Source: Cunninghamia lanceolata
Lineage: Eukaryota; Streptophyta; Pinopsida; Cupressales; Cupressaceae
DNA length: 64,000 bases
Direction of reading: 5' to 3'
NCBI GenBank assembly: GCA_027924645.1
Contig: BSBN01000809.1
Location: 45,662,001-45,726,000 of the forward strand
Below the pieces are notes generated by a model. The model was not told the origin of the DNA. It saw nothing but the letters and a program-made list of their open reading frames with translations, and did not search any database. Of this stretch, positions 38,378-50,649 are shown piece after piece (position 1 is the first letter of the stretch; the number at the start of each line of letters is the position of its first letter). The position numbers and the translations under genes were made by a program.

Positions 38378-41300
38378 ATGATAAATTTTGAAGAAATGGA
38401 AGAAGCGGACAAGTGGAGAATAGAGAAGTTTCAGGGCAAAAGTTTGGACTTTGGAAGCTACAAATTCATGTCCTACTAATCCAAGAAGACCTAGCTATCA
38501 TGTTGAAATGAAAGGAAACAAAATCGGAGAAGATGACAGATGACGAATGGGATGTGATGGATCAAAAACTAGTTACTACAATTATCCTCTCACTATCCAG
38601 CAATGTCTTATTTAATGTTGCAATAGAAACTTTGGCAAAATAGATTTGGGACAAGCTTTGCGACATGTATGAGATGGCATCCATAACCAATAGGGTCTTC
38701 TTGTTAAAGAATTTGTTCAATCTGAAAATGACAAAGGGAAAAAGGATTTTTAAATCATTTGAATGAATTTAAAATTGCAATCAGCTAACTAGTTTATGTA
38801 GAAATCAATTTTGATGATGAAATAAGGGCTATGCTACTCTTGTGCTCACTTCCTGATAGCTAGGATAATGTTGTGATGATGATCAACAATTCATCACCCA
38901 GGAGAAGAGGATTCAAAGACAAGGAAAAGAAAGCAATGTTAAGATTTGATGATGTTGCTTCCACCCTTCTCAACGAAGACATGAGGAGAGGACAAAATAA
39001 AATATCTGGTGAAGCCTTGGTTTTAGGCAATAAGGGAAGAACCCAAGATCAAGGAAAACATAATAGGAGAAGATCTAAATTAGAGAAGAGATCAAAGTCA
39101 AGAGGACGAAAAGAAGGTTGCTAGTTTTGCGAAAAAGATGGACATGTCAAGAAGGATTGTTGGTGTTACAAGAAAGGCCAAAAACAATTGAAAGAAAATG
39201 ATGTTAACATGACTCTTGAAGATGATGGAGGAGCTCTTGTCTTGGAAACAAGTGAAGTTGAAGCCAACTCATGGATTTTAGACTCTGGTGCCTCCTTTCA
39301 TGCAACTTCAAACTGGGATGCCTTCAAAACATATCAAGAAGGAAAATTTGGCAACGTTTATCTCGATGACAATGAGCCATGTGAGATAGTCGGCCAAGGT
39401 GACATATTACTACAACTAAAGAATGGAAGCAAGTGGCTACTAAATGATTTAAGACATGTTCCTAAACTTAAGAGGAACTTGATTTCAGCTGGACAACTTG
39501 ATGCTCAAGGCTGCAGCATAACTTTCTCTTCCAACATTTGGAAAGTAACCAAAGGAGATTTAGTTGTTGTGAAATGTAGCAAATCAGGATCTCTTTATGT
39601 GCTAGAGTGTACTACTGAAGTGGGAGCTACGATGGCTATAGTTGACAGCGAGACAAAACTTTGGCATAGGAGACTTGGCCATATGATCAAGAAGGGAATG
39701 GATGTTTTGCTCAAAAGAGGCCAACTTTCTAGTTTACAATCAGCAGATTTAGAGCTATGTGAGCATTGTCTTTACAGGAAACAAAGGCGGCCCAGCTTCT
39801 CCAAAACCAGAAAATGACAAGAAGTCAAGACCCTTGGAACTCATGCATTCAGATGTCTTCGATCCCATAGAGGTAACCTCCATTGGAGGAGCAAACTATT
39901 TTGTAACTTTTTTAGATGATTGCACCCATAAACTTTGGGTCTATATGCTCAATAGAAAATTAGAAGTGTTTGCAAAATTCAAAATTTTTAAGGTTGTTGC
40001 TAAAAATCAAATTGGGAGAAAAATTAAATGTCTAAAAGCTGACAATGGGGGGGAGTTTTTCTCTTTGGATTTTAATACTTATTGTGTAGATAATGGTATT
40101 CAACACATCAAGGTTGTACCATTTACACCTCAATAAAATGGTGCAGCCGAAAGGATGAATCGTACGATTCTAGAAAGGGCACGAAGCATGCTCTCGAATG
40201 CTAGTTTGAGTAAAGAATTTTGGGCTGAGGCAGTTAACACATCAGTTTATTTGATCAACCAAAGTCCTACTAAGCTGGATTTTGACATTCCCAAAGAAGA
40301 GTGGTTTGAAAAGAAGATCTCCTACAATCACCTTCAGGTCTATAGTTGCAAGATGTTCGCTTATATTCCCAAGGAGAAGCGAACGAAATTGGATTTCAAA
40401 TCCAAATGATGTATCTTCATTGGTTATGGGGAAGAGAAATACAGATTCAGGTTGTGGGATCCTGTTGCAAATCAAATCATTCGCAGTTGTGATGTGGTTT
40501 TCAATGAAAAAGTGTTCCCAACCCTGCAAGCACAAAAACCACAAGGAAAAAAGTATATATCAATTGATGATATAGGGTGTGATACACAGTTTTCACATCC
40601 AAATGTGGCATCACATACAGATGGAAATTCAAATTCAGCATTAACACCTACTCAGTCACTTAGCCTGAACAAAGATGCACAAGGAAATGTAAGTTCAAAT
40701 TTAAATAGGCCAAGTGTGGCGTTACAAAGAACTACAAGTCTGCCAGAAAGTTTAGCACAAGGTATTACTCTGCCGCCACTTAACTTTGGAAATGAGGACA
40801 TTAGGTAGTATATGCCATCCAATTCCCAATCACCACATTCAGTGGGAGTAATTGACACACGTCATGAGGATAAAAGTTCTAACAATATGCAAGTGCCTTG
40901 TAATCTACCAGTGACATCCTCACAGCATGATACATAGTCCCCTAACAATTCAAGTCACACTGGCTTCAGAAACATACAAAGCGTAGTAAGAAATCCTCCC
41001 ACGCAGGCTGAAGATGACCCTAGAGCATATCATAATTCTTTGCAATTACCACCCCTGCCTGGAACGTAGCCTAGAAACGGTGATACTAGTGGTGAAAAAT
41101 GAACAAAATACACAATGGGAAATATTCCCACGTTAGTCCAACAAGCAGAGAATTCCACTGTGACAACACTCTAATAGACAAGTTTTTGATTATCATGAGG
41201 ATGGATCCCAGACAAATCCAATTTATCCATTCAACATATCACATGCTCAGCGACCTTAGGAAGAATGTGAAAGTTTTATAAAGACTAGCAAAGTTTATTC

Positions 41301-43247
41301 AAATGCAGCCTCACAAGTCTATCTACCGTCCCCTGTGGATCCTCTCTGCCAGTCTACGTAGTTTTCAAACAACAACAATGTGGGATTTGTCCCCACACAA
41401 GCACCACAAGCCGTTTCCTCTTCTGAAGGACAATGCTCCCTTAAAGACATTCACTTTCAATATAATAGTGTAGGGGGGTCTAACGTATTGCCCATACCAC
41501 AGTCATATCAAAATCCTTCCTCGCAGGCAACAAAGGAGTCACTAGAATAGAGGAATGTTGCACATGAACAGAGCATTGAACAAGGCACTAAATAGGGCAT
41601 TTTGCAAATTCCTCCATTGAGGAGGTCTACCAGGGAGAGGAAACCTCCTTCAAAGTTTGATGATTATCACTTGCTTATATCTGGTCAATCAAAGCCAACT
41701 ACATTCTGAGAGGCTTGCAATGATAGGGATAGTGAGAAGTGGATGGTTGCAATGAAGGATGAAATGGAGTCACTAATGGAAAACCATACATGGGACTTGG
41801 TCCGGCTTCCACTTGATCGCAAAGCTTTGAAGAATCGGTGGGTCTATAGAATCAAAGAGGAAGAAGGCGACACAAAATGCTACAGGGCCAGAATTGTTGT
41901 GAAAGGATATGATCAACAAAAGGGAGTAGACTTCAATGAGATATTTTCACCAGTCGTGAAGATGAATACAATTCAAGCCATCTTGGGCTTGGCAGCAGTT
42001 TATGACCTTGAGCTTGAGCAACTTGACGTCAAAACTGCTTTTCTCCACGATGACATAGAAGAAGAATTGTACATGCATCAGCCAAAAGGTTTTGTCAAGC
42101 AAGGGCATGAAAATCTGTACTGCAGATTAAGGAGGAGTTTGTATGGGTTAAAACAAGCCCCAAGGCAGTGGTACATCAAGTTTGATAACTTCATGATGGA
42201 GAATTAGTTTATACGTTGTGAATCTGATCCTTGTTTATACTACAAGGTGTTGCCTAGTGGTGAATTTGTTTTATTTCTACTCTATGTTGATGACATGCTC
42301 ATTACCAGCACCAACATGAGAGTCATTGCTAATTTGAAGCAACTCTTGGGAAACAAATTTTCAATGAAGGACCTTGAGGTAGCAAAGAAGATTCTTGGCA
42401 TGACCATCATTCGGGACAGAAAGAAGAATGAAATCAAATTGTCTCAGCAAAAATATATTGAAAATGTTTTGGACATATTCAATATGAGAAATGCTAAGCC
42501 GGTTAGCACTCCACTTGCCAATCATTTTCTCTTGTCTTCTGCATTATGCCTCAAGACACAAGAAGAACAAGGTTACATAAAGAACATTCCATATTCTTCA
42601 GTCGTGGGAAGTCTTCTGTATGCAATGATATGCACCCATCCTGATATTTCCCAAGTAGTGGGAGTTGTGAGCCGATTCATGAGCAATCCCGCAAAAACCC
42701 ATTGGGAAGCTGTGAAGTGGATATTGAGGTATCTAAAAGGCACTTCAGATTATGTCTTATGCTTTGGTGGGAAAGTTGCACAGCCACAAGGCTTCATAGA
42801 CTCTGATATGGCAGGTGACTTGGATAAAAGAAGGTGTACATCAGGCTATGTTTTCACTTTTGCCGAGGCAACTATCAGCTAGGTCTCAAGATTGCAACAA
42901 GTAGTTGCTCTTTCCACTACTGAGGCTGAGTACATTGCCCTCACCGAAGGAGCAAAAGAAATGGTTTGGTTGTAGCGTTTGTTAACTGAGTTGGTATCCA
43001 AACAACAAGTTTTCACACTCTTTTGTCACAGTAACAATGTTATTCATTTGGCCAAGAATGATACATTCCACAATAGAACCAAACACATTGAGCTGAGGTA
43101 TCATTTCATCCATAGCATGATTGAAGAAGGCAAGTTGCAATTTCAAAAGATCAACACAAGGTCAATCTAGCTGATGCACTAACCAAGGTTGTACCTTGAG
43201 AGAAGTTTGAATTTTGCCAGGCTTCTCTTGGCATTGTCAAGATGTGA
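38378..43247 (+). pseudogene. Copia gag-pol polyprotein of C2
   Basis: The start is at 38378 (MINFEEMEEADKW, frame open from there). The UBN2-type gag is decayed. The knuckle at about 39118 is interrupted by TAG (C-stop-FCEKDGHVKKDC). Protease WILDSGASFHAT is at 39271, LWHRRLGHMIKKGM at 39659, and integrase blocks (LMHSDVF, LKADNGGEF, NGAAERMN) at 39840-40160. A weakly conserved linker follows (40810-41640). RT has RWVYRIKEEEGD, LEQLDVKTAFLHD, YGLKQAPRQWY and YVDDML (42283). RNase H has IDSDMAGD at 42797. The end is IVKM-stop at 43247. Long unbroken blocks remain, for example 39188-39817 and 42247-42882, but about ten stops and some frameshifts inactivate it. Confidence 0.94.
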
Positions 43248-43290
43248 CATTGAGACTAGAGTAGGGGAGTGAGCAGCAATCAGTGGACTT

Positions 43291-43302
43291 CAAGTGGGAG
43301 AT
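43291..43302 (+). promoter_or_regulatory. Polypurine tract of C2
   Basis: CAAGTGGGAGAT directly precedes the 3' LTR, identical to the tract of C1. Confidence 0.92.
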
Positions 43303-43579
43303 TGTTGGATTGTGAAGTCCAAAAGACACATTATTTCTCCTGCCAAATCTCTTGCCTCTTGGTCTTCCTTATCCATTATGGATATTGCTTTATAAGAGAG
43401 ATGTATTGCTGCTATCATGTATTGTATTCACACTTCATACAGAGATAATAAAATTGTTCCCCTGCTCCTGTGGATGTAGCCAGTTTATGGTGAACCACGT
43501 TAAATTTGTTGTCTCATGTGTGTGATCTTTGTTGTGTGTTCTATTTCACTTTGCTTTCGTTGTTCCATTTAATTTAACA
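43303..43579 (+). repeat. 3' LTR of C2
   Basis: 277 bp with intact TG/CA ends, followed by TGCAT (43580-43584). Its promoter, if active, would point into the rest of the receptor-like gene. Confidence 0.96.
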
Positions 43580-43584
43580 TGCAT
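43580..43584. repeat. Target-site duplication of C2, right copy (TGCAT)
   Basis: A perfect copy of 38055-38059; the receptor-like frame resumes after it. Confidence 0.95.
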
Positions 43585-46393
43585 ATGGCAGAGTTGCATT
43601 TGCAATCATAACAATATCATGATGCTTCTTTTGATTCACCTCTTCTCCAGTAATTGCATGCCCCCTCCCTAAAAGAAATCATCTTTTGGATTTCAAGGTA
43701 GCTGTTGTAGAAGTAGTGGGGGGTAAAAATCTAAGTTCCTAGCATGGATTCAATTGTTGCATGTGGAATGGTGTTGGTTGTAACTTCTGCATAGGCCATG
43801 TTTCTTGACTGGATTTGAGTGGATACAATTTGGAAGGCCACATCGGTTCATCATTGTTTCAACTTGCACAATTGGAGCACCTCAATCTCAGTTACAACTC
43901 CTTCCATGGTAATTTTACTCCTCCCCATATTGGAAAGTTGAAGAGACTCACTTTTCTTGACTTATCAAGTGCTGGTGAATGGCTTGATTTTTATGTGAGT
44001 TTGGAAAGCTTATCAAATCTGGTGAGCTTGGAATACTTGTCTCTTGATGGAGTGAACATTTTTGTAAGCAAAGAGTGGGGTGAAGCTGTTGGTAGTCTAT
44101 CCAACAACCTTCAACAAATCTACATGTCTTTGTATGGGCTTAACAGACCAATTCCCAATTCCCTTATCAACCTCACTTCTCTCCTCCATCTCAATCTTTC
44201 ATACAATTCTTTGTCAGTGCAAATACCACATTAGTTTGAAAATGTGTCTGCCCATTTGCTCTCACTAGATCTCCATGGCAATGACAATCTTGGAGGAGAC
44301 ATTTCTTTCATTGGACAACAAAAGTCTTTGTCACTAATCAGCATTGATCTTTCAGAGACAACTGTGGAGGACCAAATTCCATCTACTATAGGGAATATGT
44401 CATTCCTGGTGAGTATTGATTTGTCAAGTACCAATGTTGAGGGTAAGATTCCATCTGCTATAGGGAATATGCAATCCCTAAAGAGTCTTGATCTATCAGA
44501 TACCAACATTGAAGGTGAGATTCCATCTGCTATAGGGAATCTGTCATCCTTTGAGTATCTTCGTCTCTCATTTAACATAATTGAAGGTGAGATTCCTCTC
44601 TCCATCGTTAATCTCTCTAAACTTGTTTACTTGGATCTATCTTACAACAAGTTAAGAGGGGTAATCCCACCTTCATTGGGCTCTAATCTTATTAACTTAA
44701 GAAGCCTTCAACTTGACTCCAACAATTTAAGTGGCCCCATTTCCTTTTCTCTTTTCGATAATCTCAATAGACTTGAAGATTTGTATCTTTCTTATAATCA
44801 CTTAACTATGAGCATTGATTCAACATGGATTCCACAATTTCAGCTTTTGTCTTTGGGACTAGGTTCATGCAATTTAGATAAAATTCCATTGTTTCTTGTG
44901 AAGCAATATAACTTGGGAGATCTGGACCTATCCTCTAATAGTATCACAAAAAATATTCCATCCTAGATGTGGGACTTATCCAGTCTATATTCTTTGAACC
45001 TTAGTTGTAATCAATTAACAGGTTTGTTGCTGTCTAGACCAACATCCACTTTTATTAGCTATCTAGATTTGCACAATAACAGCTTAGAAGGTGCTCTTCC
45101 TCTTCCTCCTGCTGGTGTTGGTGTGCTGGACCTGTCCATAAATCAGTTTAATGGTACTATTCCTACTGATATTGGTGCACATCTTCAAGAATTTACATAG
45201 TTCGTATCATTGCCAAGGAATAATCTCAGTGGAGCCATTCCAGATTCTATGTGCACTCCATCTTTGTAGGTTCTTGACCTTTCAAATAATATGCTAAGTA
45301 GTATGATTCCTACCTGGAATTGTTTTGGCCTCTATGTTCTAGATTTGGTAGAAAATCATCTAGAAGGTAAAATTTCAGCAGAATGGGGAAACTTGGAAGA
45401 TATTCATACATTAAAGCTCAATGGTAATCATTTGATAGGAGTTATTCCCTCATCCATTGCAAGATGTTGATCTCTAGAAGTACTAGATTTGGGAAATAAT
45501 AATTTGGAAGGCACCATCCCCCCTGGATTGGAAGGCTATCACAACTGCATGTCTTGATAGTGGGGTCCAATCAATTTGAAGGCAATGTTACACCCCAAGT
45601 AATTGGCCTTCCAAATCTTCAAATTTTGGACCTTTCTGGCAACCACCTTTTAGGGCATATTCCAAGCAACCTTACAAACTTGCTCACAATGGTCAATGCA
45701 TCACAGAGTAATCCAAACATTCTAGAAGAACAAACTTTAGTTGCTAGTGTGATATATACAAATCAAATTACCATTTCCTGGAAAGGTCAGTATGCTAAGT
45801 TTGTGAAAGTTCTTTTCATTCTAAAATGTATTGATCTTTCAAACAATAATTTATCAGGGAGCATTCCCCTCAAAAAGGGATCCCTTCAAGGCTTGATAGC
45901 CCTTAACCTTTTAAGAAATCATCTTAGTGGTCGAATCCCTAAAACATTGGGATGCATGGATCAACTAGAGTCTTTGGATCTCTCGGTAAATAGTTTGAAT
46001 GGCAACATTCTATCAAAACTTCAATTCCTGAGTTATTTGCAGTTCTTGAATCTATCTTACAACATGCTTCATGGAAAAGTTCCCCACGGAGGGCAGTTTC
46101 TAACCTTTGGGGAGTCATCCTATATAGGCAATGCTAACCTAAGTGGGGTTCCATTTACCAATACAGCAGTTTGCGACAACTCTTCTGGCTATCACAACTG
46201 CACAAGTGTTGATACAAGTGGTGAAACAAAGAATTCAGATGCTGAAATGATGGGGTGGGCCTTGTCATTTGGATTGAGTTATGCTTTGGGATTCACTATT
46301 GTGATTGGAGTATTGACTTTCAATAACAGGGTGGGAAAGTTAGTCTTTAATTTATATGATGCTATAATTTTAGCTGTGTATAAGAGGGAATAG

Positions 46394-46912
46394 ATGAAAG
46401 GAGATACCATAGGATAGAGGTTTTTATTGGTATATGCTTAGTATAGGGGCAAGCTAGGAATTGTTCGTGTTGCTGTTCACATAAACATTTTAATGGGTAA
46501 TATATATAATTTCCTTATTTTTTTTGCTTTTATAGTACAAATGTTTCTTTTTCTGAAGTATATGCCATGGAAATATCTAAGGTTAGGTGAGCTTGAGGTT
46601 GTTTGTGTAAAGTGTTTTTTAAATAACAAATTTAATTGTGTAATATTAATTGTATATTTTTGTTTTCTATTATTTTATTAATTTATCATAAATATTTTTT
46701 TTCTTGTATATGCCTTGTAAGGGACTAGGGACCCATACAAAAATAGGGCATAGCCCTCAAATACTGTTTTGAAACTATCTATGAAACTATCAAAGACACA
46801 TTCAGACATATACATATAACTAGGGAGAGAGGGCAAATTACAAGGCTCTATGCCCATTAAGTTTAGTCTTATAAACTAACAAAAACTGACTAAAAACTAA
46901 ACTGGAAGCCAT
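46394..46912. other. 3' flank of the receptor-like pseudogene
   Basis: About 520 bp of AT-rich sequence between the convergent pseudogenes. No reading frame is recognised. AATAAA-like signals are not distinctive here. Confidence 0.45.
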
Positions 46913-47050
46913 CTAAGCAGCACCCTTGTCTGTAAGATCAACCAAGTCTACCTCCTCATCACAGTCACAATTGAAGTTAGCACGGGCTTTGTCCTCCATC
47001 TGGACTCCCATTTGCTCAACCATCTTCTCCATAGTCTTCTTTGTCTCCAC

Positions 47051-47055
47051 TAGAC
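47051..47055. repeat. Target-site duplication of solo LTR, left (TAGAC)
   Basis: Identical to 48563-48567. Confidence 0.9.
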
Positions 47056-48562
47056 TGTAATGTCCCCTTCTCACAAGCCCATAATTTTTTCAACTTTGCA
47101 CACAAATTTAACTTGCCAAAAGAGAACATTAGTATTCAATTCTTCATAATTCATCATATAAATCATAATTATAAGTCAATTATTAAATCATAATTCATAT
47201 ACATTATCCTTTTCTCTATTTCATTATTAAAGATCATAGTTTTCTTTCTTTAGCTCACTATACAAAATCATGGTTTCTTCTTAAGAGAGATTTCATTTTG
47301 ACCCATCATGTTAATCCAATCATACACCCAACAAGAGAGGGTTCCTTGGGCACAATCTTGCCATAGGTTCAATATCTTTCCTTTGATCTAGAATGGCACT
47401 CTTCACCAATGAGAGTCAAAGGCCTATCCACTTGCTCCATACTTGGCACTCTACACCAATGGAAACAAGGGCCATTTTCTCTTGTCCATGTTGGCACTCT
47501 ACACCAATTGGAACAAGAGGCTTCATTCACTTGTCCATATTAGCACTCTACACTAAATGGAACAAGTGTCTTCATCCACATGCCTCGAATTAGCACTCTA
47601 GACTAATTGAGTCAAGGGCCTATCTCCACTTACCTCATATTAGCACTCTTCACGAATAGAGATAAGGGTCTTTCTCGACTGAGTACTCTTTACCCCTTAA
47701 GAACAAGTACTCTTCACTTGCCTTGGAGGATGAGAACCTTATCAGCTCGAGCCTTCAATACCTTGGTTAATTGTCAAACCCTTGGTCTCTACTTCTTGGT
47801 GTGATGGATTAACAATGATGTCGATTTCTCATTCTATTTTCATACTTTCTTGTAAGTTAGCATTTTCACTTTTAATCAAGATAATCATTCATATAAACAT
47901 AAACATTCATTCTTGTATAGTCATCTTATGAATAAAACCTTTCATTCCTACATATCTTTAGACTAAACATAAATTAAATATACATACTTACAAATATTAC
48001 ATTTAATAATTATAAGATAAGCATGTTAAATATACTTACCTGCTGAAACTTTTATTTACCTCTTATTAATAATCATTCTTGTTTATAATTATATCACCAA
48101 ATTTTCTTTTCTTCCCATGATTTTTTCTTTCTATCTCACAACCTTTATTTATTTCCCTTTCAAGGGATATGTTCCAAGAGGCACATCTCTTATTATGGTT
48201 GGTGGTAAAAAAACATACTTACCCTCTTATAATTTTTATTATTTTATATTAATTCCCTTTTGTGGTAAAACTAGTTCTAACCATACGTAACTCCCTTATC
48301 ATAAGAGGATAGGTTAAAAGATGTTTATTTATATTATTATTTATTTATATTATATCATTATAATAAATGATATATGATTTATATTATATTATTTATATGT
48401 GTTATTTATAAATATAATAATAATATATTTTGTTAATTGTTTTAAATAAATATTATTTAAATATATTAAATAGATTCCATTTATAATATTATTCATATTT
48501 TTAATTTGAATGAATAATACATAATGGGTTCAATTATAAATTACTAATATAGGGACATGACA
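47056..48562. mobile_element. Solo LTR, 1.5 kb
   Basis: It starts TGTAATGTCCCC and ends GGGACATGACA. The short terminal inverted repeat (TGTxATGTCCC) and the 5-bp TAGAC duplications define a solo LTR left by recombination between two LTRs. It contains a 50-bp tandem array (47395-47700) and a very AT-rich part at 48320-48500. No coding domain is present. No matching LTR is seen elsewhere in the window, so superfamily and strand are unknown. Confidence 0.88.
47395..47700 (+). repeat. Tandem repeat, about 50-bp period, seven degenerate units
   Basis: Units begin with (G/A)GCACTCT at 47395, 47445, 47493, 47542, 47592 and 47642, with a weaker one at 47681. Each then has a (C/G)AC(C/T)AAT-like block, a (T/A)G.A(A/T)CAAG-like block and a CACTTG-like block. 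It lies entirely in the solo LTR. Confidence 0.88.
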
Positions 48563-48567
48563 TAGAC
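48563..48567. repeat. Target-site duplication of solo LTR, right (TAGAC)
   Basis: A perfect partner of 47051-47055. Confidence 0.9.
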
Positions 48568-49509
48568 CTACCATCAAGTCATGTATGTGTCCCAACAAGA
48601 TACCATGATTTATCTCGGCTTCCTTAGAAGCCTAAACCAAGTCCTCATATACCAGAATAGAGGCTTCCATGATGGAAGTCATAGTGGTAAGCGTGAGTGA
48701 TTGTGCAGCTCCGAAGACATTCCAACGCCCCCTTGTCGATCATGGGTCAAGCAAAGAACTTGGAATTGCTTCTCTGAGTTTGCCGCCGTCCTTCCTGTCA
48801 ACTACCTTGGCCATTGATAGCATCCTACACAATCACTTTCTGAGAAAAGGGTTTTTAATCTCTAAGTCAACAATGGCCACAAAGTTCTCCAAAGCCTCAT
48901 CCCCAGTGATTTTGGGACTCTGTTTGTGCGGGGTATACGCCCTCCTCTTCATCCCACCTATTGAGCCGATGGCCACCTTACGCTGAATCTGTCTATGGCA
49001 AGGGACGTGAATCTCTGCCTTCTCCTTGCCTTTAGTGTTGCTCTCACCACCCATGGCTCCGCCCCTGCAACTCCTTTCGTTTCTGCTGAAGACACATACA
49101 CCTTGGGAATACAAACTACATTGAAACATGCAATCAAAAGGGGCAGGTAGCTCCACACCTCACACACGCCATTCCGTGGCATAATCGGCCAGCTTGGCCT
49201 GAGTCACATCTCACACTCGACCCCTTGAGAAACTTAAAAATCTGTCAGTTTAATGATCTTACCCTTTATCAGACAAATTTATCATAAATATATAATTATA
49301 GTATTTGATTAGAATTATTTATGTATCAACTGATTTATATCTTAACATTCACCAATTAATTGTTAATATTGGTCACCTCTATTAATTATTATTAATAAAT
49401 TTTTCTTACCTATAAATATATTGTATGATATTATCGAGTTATAAAATATAGAACATTAAATCTTCTATGATGATTGTAATATCTAATAAACCTATCTCAC
49501 TTAACTTTG

Positions 49510-50193
49510 ATTAAATTTCCTTAAATAGAATTAAATAGGGTAAGATGATTGCATAAAGATAAATCCCTCAAAGAAGATAAATGGGTGTTGTGATTTCCGT
49601 CATATTGATCATCTCTCTGTCTCTTCTGTGCTGTGGATGATTCGGCTTGCGTTCCATGGGATGAATAACACGTGACACAGCAAAAATCATTGGCAAGAGG
49701 AGGGAGGGGGAAGAGAGGAGGAAGAGAAGTGGGTATTACCTACTATTAACATGAAGACATTTTCAAAACCACTCTCGATTCTATCCATTTCTTTTGCGTG
49801 GCCACTTTATAGTCGTCCTTTCCTTTCACTCAGCCGAAATCCAAGGCTTTCCAGGTGTACCGTTGGAACAGAGATCTCGTGGAATTTTTCAATCAACATA
49901 GGCAACCTCGACTTGGTCAGACCCTTTTTTTCTGGATTGAGCCCACTCCGACGACTTTAAGACTTTGAGGCCAAAGTCTCAGTTTTCAAGATTCAGAATA
50001 ATCTTGGACCCTTTTATAATTTTAGCTCATAAATGTTCCACACCCGCTTGGAATAGGATGTTGATTCATGTGGATCTCCAATTACGTTTCCACGCAGGGC
50101 CTAAATTTGATGGCTCTATGGTTGTATTTACTTATTTTTGGGTTAAAGTATAATCAGCATTTCGCACCTCCAGCAAAAAGAAGATCTTGTGTA

Positions 50194-50227
<34 letters not shown>

Positions 50228-50551
50228 GAGAGATTTCAGACAAACCCTTACAAGATTAATTTAGTATATATTTAATTAGGCCGAAGACATTCCCTCTATG
50301 GGATGAACCGGTCTCGCATACAAATCCACGGCAGAGGGCGACTAGAATGGTGCAAGATGATTGAAATCATCTTACCAATTCATTTTTGTTGTTGTCCCAA
50401 AAAAAATTATATATAATTTGGAATTCAAATTACAACTAAATTGTTACTATTCCACGTGTCACTATTGCACGTCTTTATGCCAAAACGGAAAGGAGATTTA
50501 TTCTATTTAATTTTGTTTGTTTAAATTTAATTCTATTTAAGGAAATTTAAT
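49510..50551. repeat. Widely spaced 27-nt perfect inverted repeat
   Basis: 49510-49536 and 50525-50551 are exact reverse complements (core AAATTTCCTTAAATAGAATT). TTTGATTAAATTTC occurs directly at 49507-49520 and again at 50557-50569, giving a possible 1-kb non-autonomous DNA element. The sequence is AT-rich, so evidence is modest. Confidence 0.5.
50196..50224. repeat. (AT)n microsatellite
   Basis: 29 bp of uninterrupted AT dinucleotides. Confidence 0.97.
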
Positions 50552-50649
50552 TCCCTTTGATTAAATTTCAAAACATCCCTCAAAGAGGGTTTACATGGAT
50601 TCTTATGCAATACATATTAAGATGATTCCATAAAGACAAATCCTTTCCC

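Larger units (their letters stand above)
38060..43579 (+). mobile_element. Ty1/copia LTR retrotransposon C2
   Basis: A complete 5,520-bp element with two 277-bp LTRs, perfect TGCAT duplications, iMet PBS, copia-order polyprotein and PPT. I count about 17 differences between the LTRs (about 6%). It is inserted in the same orientation as the receptor-like protein gene, just after its start codon. Confidence 0.96.
38041..46393 (+). pseudogene. LRR receptor-like protein (RLP), split by copia C2
   Basis: The start is inferred at 38041 (ATG GAA GCT ACG CTT GCA). The frame is cut at 38059 by C2 and resumes at 43585 in phase. The joined N-terminus gives a signal peptide (hydrophobic VAFAIITIS, then SPVIAC), then an LRR cap (LLDFK, CCMWNGVGC). 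Many plant extracellular LRRs follow (LDLSYN, GEIPSAIGN, LDLSNN types), then a membrane segment at about 46260-46320 (FGLSYALGFTIVIGVL) and a short tail ending at 46393. There is no kinase. Length is about 940 codons, normal for RLPs in immunity or development. Stops include 43620, 43632, 43770, 43806, 44232, 44964, 45198, 45267 and 45468; a frameshift lies near 45530. It is a pseudogene even without C2. Confidence 0.9.
46913..49054 (-). pseudogene. Unknown protein frame split by a solo LTR
   Basis: A minus-strand frame starts at 49054 (MGGESNTKGKEKAEIH) and runs to about 48568. It is interrupted by the solo LTR and continues in the same frame from 47055 to a TAG at 46913. The joined junction reads LMVGL then VETKKTMEKMVEQMG, and the protein ends CDCDEEVDLVDLTDKGAA. 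Total about 205-215 codons with about three stops, one a likely CAG to TAG (LV-stop-ASKEAE). It is basic at the N-terminus, helical and charged after that. I do not recognise it. It could be a host gene fragment or part of an old transposon. Confidence 0.65.
49055..50649. other. Intergenic, no gene recognised
   Basis: 1.6 kb. A purine-rich patch lies at 49695-49730 and a small plus-strand frame at 49751-49960, with no recognised domain. It holds a microsatellite (50196-50224) and a 27-nt inverted repeat pair (49510-49536 and 50525-50551). Confidence 0.5.

Noticed and set aside
43619..43671. Alternative RLP start (MMLLLIHLFSS) at 43619
   Set aside because: It is out of frame with the LRRs and ends in a stop; the 38041 start joined across C2 stays in frame with the LRR body.
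47395..47700. CRISPR-like array
   Set aside because: Units are degenerate tandem repeats without distinct spacers, and the sequence is a plant LTR.
48669..48986. Plus-strand frame of 105 codons
   Set aside because: It is opposite the minus-strand unknown frame, which continues sensibly across the solo LTR; the plus frame does not.
49751..50153. Two small plus-strand frames
   Set aside because: No recognised motif, and composition looks like chance.
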